From assembly GCA_002366645.1 (NCBI GenBank), contig DFBM01000011.1:1-11496 (forward strand): a stretch of DNA of 11,496 nucleotides, read 5' to 3'. A program made the position numbers and the translations under genes. The stretch is from Rhodobacterales bacterium UBA3080. Its GTDB lineage: Bacteria > Pseudomonadota > Alphaproteobacteria > Rhodobacterales > Rhodobacteraceae. The first letter of the stretch is position 1; every line of letters starts with the position of its first letter. The notes below the pieces were generated by a model. The model saw only the letters and a list, made by a program, of their open reading frames with translations, was not told the origin of the DNA and did no database searches. Of the stretch, positions 6,391 to 11,496 are shown piece after piece.

Positions 6391-8082
6391 ATGGCTCCGT
6401 TGGACGAACGAAAAGGTGTCTGGAAATCGGGCAAGGGCAAGGGTCGTCACACGCCCAAAGGACGACAGCTTGACGAATCCGCGTGGAAAGAGATCGAGCT
6501 ATTGCTTGGTGCACGTCCACGGCGACGCGATCTGCTGATCGAATATTTGCATCTTGTTCAGGACAAATACGGATGTTTGTCCGCCGCGCATTTGCGCGCT
6601 TTGGCCGAAGAAATGTCGCTTTCAATGGCCGAAGTTTACGAGGTTGCCAGTTTTTACGCCCATTTCGATATTGTTAAGGAAGGCGAAAACGCGCCCCCGT
6701 CGCTGACAATCCGCGTTTGTGAATCGTTATCCTGCGAGCTGGCAGGGGCTGAGCAGCTACTATCCGATCTTGCCGCAAAATATTCGAGCGGCGAGGTCCG
6801 AGTCCTGCGTGCGCCCTGTATGGGGCGTTGCGATACTGCGCCGGTGCTTGAACTAGGTCACAGGCATATCGATAACGCGAATCTCGCGAAAACACTCGCA
6901 GCTGTGGAGGCTGGCGAAACCGAACCGGTGATACCTGACTACGTGAACATGGACACCTACGTTGCCAACGGCGGGGGGCTACAATTTCTTGCGCTTTATT
7001 CCGGCGAAATTACGCGTGATTTTGTGCAGGAAACGGTGGCAGCTTCGGGTCTTCGCGGGCTGGGTGGCGCAGGGTTTCCGACAGCGCGTAAATGGGAATT
7101 CGTGCGCGCCGAAGAGGGGCCGCGGTATCTTGCCGTCAACGCCGACGAGGGGGAGCCCGGTACGTTCAAGGATCGATACTATCTAGAGCGCACTCCGCAT
7201 TTGATGTTGGAGGGGATGTTGCTGGCGGCCAAAGTCATTGATGCCGAAAAGTGTTACATTTACCTGCGCGACGAATACCCGGCTGCTCGTAAAATATTGC
7301 TGGCCGAAATAAGCAAAATGGAAACGGTGGGCGTTGTGCCGACTGGATATATAAACCTGCGTCGTGGGGCCGGTGCCTATATCTGCGGTGAAGAAAGCGC
7401 GATGATCGAGTCGATTGAAGGCAAGCGTGGCATCCCGCGCCATCGCCCGCCCTATGTAGCGCAAAACGGAATTTTCGGGCAACCGACACTTGTGCACAAC
7501 GTTGAGACCTTATGCTGGGTAACTCGCGTAATGCGCGAAGGTCCCGAAGTGCTGAATTCTGTGGAGCACAATGGCCGCAAAGGTTTGCGATCCTATTCGG
7601 TTTCCGGTCGTGTTAAGGAACCGGGCGTGAAGATACTGCCTGCGGGTTCTACGATTACTGACATAATTGCTGCAGCGGGCGGAATGCTCGACGGGCATGT
7701 ATTAAAGGCCTATCAACCGGGCGGTCCGTCGTCGGGCGTGTTGCCGGCCAGTATGAATGACATACCGCTAGATTTCGACACACTCCAACCTTTCGGGACG
7801 TTTATCGGTTCCGCGGCGGTCGTGGTATTGTCGGATAAGGACAGCATGCGTGACGCGGCGTTGAACATGTTGCGGTTCTTCGCGGCCGAAAGTTGCGGTC
7901 AGTGTACGCCTTGTCGAGTTGGTTGTGAAAAAGCGGTGACATTGATGCAGGCCGGAACATGGGACAAATCGCTGCTGACGGATTTATCCGACACTATGGT
8001 TGATGCGTCTATTTGCGGGTTGGGGCAGGCGGCACCTAACCCCATTCTTTCGGTAATGAAATATTTCCCCGACGAAATCTGA
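6391..8082 (+). CDS. fdh1B: NAD-dependent formate dehydrogenase (Mo/W type) beta subunit, fused NuoE/NuoF diaphorase
   Basis: This subunit takes electrons released from formate by a molybdo- or tungsto-enzyme alpha subunit and passes them to NAD+ in the cytosol. Its 563 residues fuse two modules. The NuoE-like part has a helical bundle (about 30-95) and a thioredoxin-fold [2Fe-2S] domain with CESLSC (C110, C115) and APCMGRC (C143, C147). The NuoF-like part has the FMN/NADH loops GLRGLGGAGFPT (220-231), NADEGEPGT (250-258) and GAGAYICGEES (326-336). It ends with the [4Fe-4S] site ESCGQCTPCRVG (C502, C505, C508) plus C542. From memory the architecture and many stretches match Methylorubrum extorquens Fdh1B (about 570 aa), rather than the separate FdsG and FdsB of Cupriavidus. 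I chose ATG 6391 because GAGGGA lies five bases upstream; the frame is open to ATG 6310. No alpha subunit (fdhA/fdsA) gene is adjacent. Its stop abuts that of the convergent dipeptidase gene. Confidence 0.88.
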   Translation: MAPLDERKGVWKSGKGKGRHTPKGRQLDESAWKEIELLLGARPRRRDLLIEYLHLVQDKYGCLSAAHLRALAEEMSLSMAEVYEVASFYAHFDIVKEGENAPPSLTIRVCESLSCELAGAEQLLSDLAAKYSSGEVRVLRAPCMGRCDTAPVLELGHRHIDNANLAKTLAAVEAGETEPVIPDYVNMDTYVANGGGLQFLALYSGEITRDFVQETVAASGLRGLGGAGFPTARKWEFVRAEEGPRYLAVNADEGEPGTFKDRYYLERTPHLMLEGMLLAAKVIDAEKCYIYLRDEYPAARKILLAEISKMETVGVVPTGYINLRRGAGAYICGEESAMIESIEGKRGIPRHRPPYVAQNGIFGQPTLVHNVETLCWVTRVMREGPEVLNSVEHNGRKGLRSYSVSGRVKEPGVKILPAGSTITDIIAAAGGMLDGHVLKAYQPGGPSSGVLPASMNDIPLDFDTLQPFGTFIGSAAVVVLSDKDSMRDAALNMLRFFAAESCGQCTPCRVGCEKAVTLMQAGTWDKSLLTDLSDTMVDASICGLGQAAPNPILSVMKYFPDEI

Positions 8083-9222
8083 TCAGACGCCTTGCACTTG
8101 ATCCATTACCCGCATGAAGTTTCCGCCAAGGAATTTGGCGACGGCTTCATCGGAATAACCGCGTTTGAACAACGCCCCGACGACCAGCGGCATCTTGCGA
8201 TAGGTTTCGAGTACCGGTTTGTAGTTGGCATCCATGTCCGACCCGAGCGCGACGTGATCTTCGCCCACGACGTTTACCAGTTCATCGATACGGTCGATAA
8301 ACCCGGCAAGCGTGTCGATGCCGATACCGGCAGGCCAAGCCCCTAAATAGCCGCCGGTTTCAGCAACCGACCGCGCAAGTTCGGCGGAGATAAACCTTGG
8401 GCTCTCAAGCGACGGTGAATTGATATGGCTATGTGTAATCACCACCGGCTGTTTCGAAGCCGTCACGATTTGCGCCGCCGTCTTGGCCGAAGCGTGCGAG
8501 ACGTCAATCACGATGCCAGCATCATTCATACCCGCAACGACTTCGTGCCCGAAATCCGTCAAGCCGCGGTTCAGGCCTTCGCCAGTTGTAATATCTCCAA
8601 GAGTGTTGTTGTGGTAATGGATCAGCGTAATCATACGAACACCGTCGTCAAAGACGGTTTGCAGGCGGCTTATGTCTTGTTCCAGAAAATCCGCGCCTTC
8701 CATCCCTAGAATGGCGGCTTGATGGCCGTCCGCATGCGCTGAACGGATTTCGGCAGAACTGCGGGCAACCTTTACAATGCCGACGTCTTCCAGATCGTGG
8801 AGGTGATCTATCTGGGTCCGATAGCTTTCCCAGGCTTCGCCTTCTTCGAACTCTCGACCGGCCGAAAGACCTTCGCTGTTTTGCTCTAGCAACTGAAAGT
8901 CGGCAACACCGTTAAAGACCGCGCCCGTCATGCCACCTTTATGCATATCGGCCACGGTCGTATTCTCGAAAGTCCCCATCAGTCGGTAGATGTTCAGTTT
9001 CCAGTTCAGGTATTTGGCATCCCGAACGAATGTTCGCCCCGGATGGGCGTGGGAATCGATTGCCGGATTTGCCTTCAGGAAAGCGACGGCACGCTCCATT
9101 TCAGCGTCGGTCAACGTAAAACCGATCGCTGGTGGCGTGGGTTTGAACTTTAAATACCCGCCAACCCCTAGCACGGCTGCGCCCGCTGCCAGTCCACCTA
9201 TTACCTTGCGTCGTGAAGCCAT
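8083..9222 (-). CDS. Membrane dipeptidase (renal dipeptidase, peptidase family M19), probably Tat-exported
   Basis: M19 enzymes are zinc dipeptidases; bacterial members cleave dipeptides, including some with D-residues. The start at ATG 9220-9222 gives 379 residues beginning MASRRKVIGGLAAGAAVLGV, a twin-arginine-like signal or membrane anchor, so the enzyme probably acts in the periplasm. AAGAGA lies about seven bases upstream; an upstream in-frame ATG at 9282 would bury the signal. Visible metal-site regions are DSHAHPG (56-62), GMEGAD (173-178), TLIHYHNN (199-206), IDVSHAS (239-245), VITHSH (261-266) and GSDMDAN (327-333). The first motif reads HxH where many family members have HxD. Family membership is secure; substrate and activity are not. 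The gene is convergent with fdh1B, with no bases between their stops, and divergent from ftsY across 147 bases in which I see no convincing promoter. Confidence 0.9.
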   Translation of the reverse strand: MASRRKVIGGLAAGAAVLGVGGYLKFKPTPPAIGFTLTDAEMERAVAFLKANPAIDSHAHPGRTFVRDAKYLNWKLNIYRLMGTFENTTVADMHKGGMTGAVFNGVADFQLLEQNSEGLSAGREFEEGEAWESYRTQIDHLHDLEDVGIVKVARSSAEIRSAHADGHQAAILGMEGADFLEQDISRLQTVFDDGVRMITLIHYHNNTLGDITTGEGLNRGLTDFGHEVVAGMNDAGIVIDVSHASAKTAAQIVTASKQPVVITHSHINSPSLESPRFISAELARSVAETGGYLGAWPAGIGIDTLAGFIDRIDELVNVVGEDHVALGSDMDANYKPVLETYRKMPLVVGALFKRGYSDEAVAKFLGGNFMRVMDQVQGV

Positions 9223-9369
9223 AGTTTTGTCTCTTGTGTTTATAATTGTGATGGAGCCGCACTTTCTGCTGAAGGCTATCATATTACAAGAATAACTTTT
9301 CCGGACCTCTAGGCTTCCATCCGGCGTCTAGCCGTATTAGGTGGGAAGGGTATTTACCACGGAGCAAAC

Positions 9370-10368
9370 ATGTCGTTTTTCTCGAAGATGAAAGACCGCC
9401 TTACCAAATCCTCGTCGAAGATTGACGAAGGGTTGCAGGCTATCGTTGAAGAAGATGTCGCCGTCGAGGTTGCGGAAGATGCTACGCCAAAGGCGGGGAT
9501 CGTTGGCCATCTGCTCGGGCGGGAAGAAAAACCGCGTCGGGTGTTGGATGACGCGATGCTGGAAAGCCTTGAGGAATTGCTGATTACTAGCGATATGGGG
9601 GTCGAAACAGCCCTGAAAGTCGCTGCAAGTATGGCCGAAGGGCGATTTGGTAAGAAGCTGACCGTAGACGAGATCAAGGAGCTTTTAGCTAACGAAGTTA
9701 AAGCGATACTCGAACCGGTCGCACGGCCGATGCCGCTGTATACCAAAAAACCGCAGGTGGTGTTGGTTGTGGGGGTGAACGGATCGGGCAAAACGACGAC
9801 GATCGGCAAGCTCGCCAGCCAGTTCAAGGCAGCAGGGAAATCCGTAGTGATTGCCGCAGGTGACACGTTTCGCGCAGCGGCAGTTGAGCAACTGCAAGTT
9901 TGGGGTGATCGCGCCGGCGTTCCTGTGATGACAGCGCCCGAGGGCTCCGATCCCGCCAGCCTTGCATATGAAGCCATGGTTAAAGCTGAACAGGATGGCG
10001 CGGACCTGTTGATGATTGACACCGCGGGCCGTTTGCAAAACCGTTCGGACCTGATGGAGGAGCTGGCGAAGATTGTTCGCGTTATCCGCAAGAAAGATCC
10101 GGATGCGCCCCATAACACATTGCTGGTGCTAGACGCGACAACGGGCCAGAACGCGCTGTCTCAAGTTAAGGTGTTCACCGAGATCGCGGATGTGAGTGGT
10201 CTGGTTATGACCAAGCTCGACGGAACGGCCAAAGGTGGTGTGCTCGTCGCATTGGCCGATACCTATGGTCTGCCGATTCACGCGATCGGGGTGGGCGAAA
10301 GCATCGAGGACTTGCAAGCCTTCGACCCTGACGAATTCGCACATGCCCTGACCGGAGCCGCCCTGTGA
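9370..10368 (+). CDS. ftsY: Signal recognition particle receptor FtsY
   Basis: FtsY is the membrane-associated GTPase that receives ribosome-nascent chain complexes from SRP (Ffh) and hands them to the Sec translocon. The protein has 332 residues: a short acidic A region (about 1-45), the N domain helices (about 46-115) and a complete GTPase domain. Visible motifs are G1 GVNGSGKTTT (135-144), the insertion-box stretch AAGDTFRAAAVEQL (162-175), G3 DTAGR (217-221), DATTGQNA (255-262), G4 TKLDGTAKGG (281-290) and the closing GVGESIEDLQAFDPDEF (307-323). GGAG (9361-9364) lies five bases before ATG 9370, which fixes the start. The stop overlaps the GTG start of the next gene, so the two are coupled. 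Confidence 0.97.
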   Translation: MSFFSKMKDRLTKSSSKIDEGLQAIVEEDVAVEVAEDATPKAGIVGHLLGREEKPRRVLDDAMLESLEELLITSDMGVETALKVAASMAEGRFGKKLTVDEIKELLANEVKAILEPVARPMPLYTKKPQVVLVVGVNGSGKTTTIGKLASQFKAAGKSVVIAAGDTFRAAAVEQLQVWGDRAGVPVMTAPEGSDPASLAYEAMVKAEQDGADLLMIDTAGRLQNRSDLMEELAKIVRVIRKKDPDAPHNTLLVLDATTGQNALSQVKVFTEIADVSGLVMTKLDGTAKGGVLVALADTYGLPIHAIGVGESIEDLQAFDPDEFAHALTGAAL

Positions 10369-11267
10369 CCGAATTCATCCTCTCTGTTGAGGGGACGGAA
10401 TACGGTAAATGGCTGGCTATGGTACTGGCGCTGACCTCGGCGGTCGCGCATTCGGTGTTCGGTGCCCTCCAGAAAGGTCGCTATGATCCTTGGCTGATGC
10501 GAGGCGCGATTGATATCTTCTACTTCCTGATAGCTCTGCCTATCGCGCTCTTTGTGTTCCCGCTTCCTGAAGGCGAGGTATGGATCATCTTGGTGGGCGT
10601 CTGGATCATCCATGTCGCCTACAAATACTTCATGGCAATGGCCTACACACGCGGGGCCTATACGGTGGTATATCCCGTCGTCCGCGGGACAGGACCGTTG
10701 GTTACTGTAATCGCCGCAGGGTTTGTGTTTGGCGAGGTGTTCACTCCAATACAGTGGGGCGGTGTAATTTTGCTTTCGGGCGGGATCTTTGCGTTGGCAG
10801 GATGGAACCTGCACAAAACCAAAGTCGGGCGCCACGTTTTGGTATCCGCGTTGGGCTTTGCCTTTCTGACCGGTATCATCGTCGCCGTTTACACAACGTT
10901 CGATGCCTTCGGAATGCGCTCCACACCTGATCCATTTACATTTTTGTTCTGGTTCTTTGTCGTCGATGGTTGGACCTTCCCGATTATCGCCTACATACGA
11001 TGGCAAAGGATGGAGGACCGGCCGGACCCTGCGCCACTCCTACGCAAGGGCTTTATCGGCGCGCTGATCGCTTTCATCAGCTTTGGCGCTGTAATGCTAG
11101 CGACGCGACTGGACAAAGTAGGTGAGGCTGCCGTGTTGCGCGAGACATCTACTGTCTTTGCAGCACTAATAGGATGGCTGTTCCTTAAAGAAACTGTCGG
11201 GCCAGTGCGCGCCGGTTTGATGGCAATTATTGCCGCCGGTGCTGTAGTGGTGGAATTCGGCGGATAG
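10365..11267 (+). CDS. EamA/DMT-family transporter
   Basis: A predicted inner-membrane carrier of the drug/metabolite transporter superfamily, 300 residues, with about ten hydrophobic segments arranged as two tandem EamA repeats. The first repeat includes AMAYTRGAYTVVYPVVRGTGP (91-111) followed by a membrane helix ending VFGE. The second includes KVGEAAVLRETSTVFAALIG (251-270) followed by WLFLKE. These are matching positions of the duplicated unit. The substrate is unknown. The start is GTG 10365-10367, overlapping the ftsY TGA as GTGA. The next gene, ispZ, begins 17 bases after its stop. From memory, the order ftsY, EamA protein, septation protein recurs in Rhodobacteraceae, which suggests a housekeeping operon rather than acquired DNA. 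Confidence 0.88.
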   Translation: MTEFILSVEGTEYGKWLAMVLALTSAVAHSVFGALQKGRYDPWLMRGAIDIFYFLIALPIALFVFPLPEGEVWIILVGVWIIHVAYKYFMAMAYTRGAYTVVYPVVRGTGPLVTVIAAGFVFGEVFTPIQWGGVILLSGGIFALAGWNLHKTKVGRHVLVSALGFAFLTGIIVAVYTTFDAFGMRSTPDPFTFLFWFFVVDGWTFPIIAYIRWQRMEDRPDPAPLLRKGFIGALIAFISFGAVMLATRLDKVGEAAVLRETSTVFAALIGWLFLKETVGPVRAGLMAIIAAGAVVVEFGG

Positions 11268-11284
11268 AAAGGCTAAGAGGCGTT

Positions 11285-11496
11285 ATGGAAAAGAAAAAGA
11301 TACACCCGTTATTGAAACTCGCGCTGGAAATAGGACCGATCATGGTCTTCTTTTTGGCATATAAGTTCGCTGCAACCCCTGACGGGGCGACGGCCGAAGA
11401 ACGCCAGTTATCGCAACTATTGTTTGCGACCGGCGTGTTCATCCCGACGATCCTGATTTCGCTGGTAATTAGTTGGGTAATGACACGAAGCCTTCC
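11285..11496 (+). CDS. ispZ: Intracellular septation protein A (IspZ/YciB), N-terminal part (cut by window edge)
   Basis: The visible 70 residues begin MEKKKIHPLLKLALEIGPIM, the typical IspZ opening in which a short basic start leads to PLLKLALE.GP. Then come a membrane segment (VFFLAYKFAA), a short charged loop (ATPDGATAEERQ) and a second segment (LLFATGVFIPTILISLVI) ending SWVMTRSL. YciB/IspZ is a small multi-pass inner-membrane protein implicated in cell division and envelope synthesis; its biochemical role is not settled. AAGAGG (11275-11280) four bases before ATG 11285 supports the start. It follows the EamA gene by 17 bases and is probably co-transcribed with it. The remaining membrane segments lie beyond the window. 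Confidence 0.88.
   Translation, partial: MEKKKIHPLLKLALEIGPIMVFFLAYKFAATPDGATAEERQLSQLLFATGVFIPTILISLVISWVMTRSL

Noticed and set aside
9241..9246. Perfect TATAAT upstream of ftsY
   Set aside because: No -35-like hexamer occurs 15-19 bases upstream on the plus strand, and the sequence lies just upstream of the dipeptidase start in an AT-rich patch.
9354..10118. Long minus-strand open frame (254 codons) opposite ftsY
   Set aside because: It lies wholly over the strongly conserved ftsY gene and its translation is Ser/Arg/Pro-rich antisense sequence without recognisable motifs.
10278..11006. Long minus-strand open frame (242 codons) opposite ftsY and the EamA gene
   Set aside because: Its translation is highly charged with no domain and lies opposite a membrane protein gene, as expected of an antisense shadow.

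Overview
The window looks like chromosomal DNA of an alphaproteobacterium, most likely a Rhodobacteraceae (Roseobacter-type) species. This rests on recognised gene content and order: purM-purN, ftsY followed by an EamA transporter and ispZ, and a fused NuoE/NuoF-type formate dehydrogenase beta subunit. It also rests on protein similarity judged from memory; no database was searched. Most genes are fairly GC-rich. I see no insertion sequence, integrase, CRISPR array or phage gene.

Layout. (1) Bases 1-1203, minus strand: the start of purN and a complete purM, translationally coupled by a GTGA overlap. (2) Bases 1310-1386, plus strand: a CAT-anticodon tRNA (elongator Met, or Ile2 with lysidine) behind a plausible sigma-70 promoter. 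(3) Bases 1523-2283, plus strand: an AT-richer gene for an unrecognised membrane protein, apparently broken by a one-base deletion near 1958. (4) Bases 2280-4823, minus strand: modC, modB and modA, encoding a molybdate/tungstate ABC importer with tightly overlapping genes. (5) Bases 4882-6219, minus strand: an NAD-binding oxidoreductase with a C-terminal SAF domain, 58 bases upstream of modA and possibly in the same transcript. (6) Bases 6391-8082, plus strand, divergent from (5): a fused diaphorase subunit of an NAD-dependent Mo/W formate dehydrogenase, with no catalytic alpha subunit in the window. (7) Bases 8083-9222, minus strand: a Tat-type exported membrane dipeptidase (M19) whose stop codon abuts that of (6). 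(8) Bases 9370-11496, plus strand: ftsY, an EamA-family transporter coupled by a GTGA overlap, and the start of ispZ.

Functional links. ModABC would supply the molybdate or tungstate needed for the cofactor of a formate dehydrogenase whose NADH-producing subunit lies close by, so the middle of the window reads as a metal-oxyanion and formate-metabolism neighbourhood. The SAF oxidoreductase sits between the two and its substrate is unknown. The remaining genes are housekeeping: purine synthesis, a tRNA, membrane-protein targeting and septation. All intergenic gaps are shorter than 300 bases. The most notable points are the orphan formate dehydrogenase beta subunit beside a modABC cluster, the frameshifted membrane protein, and two inverted repeats in the divergent region at 6220-6390. 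I found no clear sign of a wholly new biological system.
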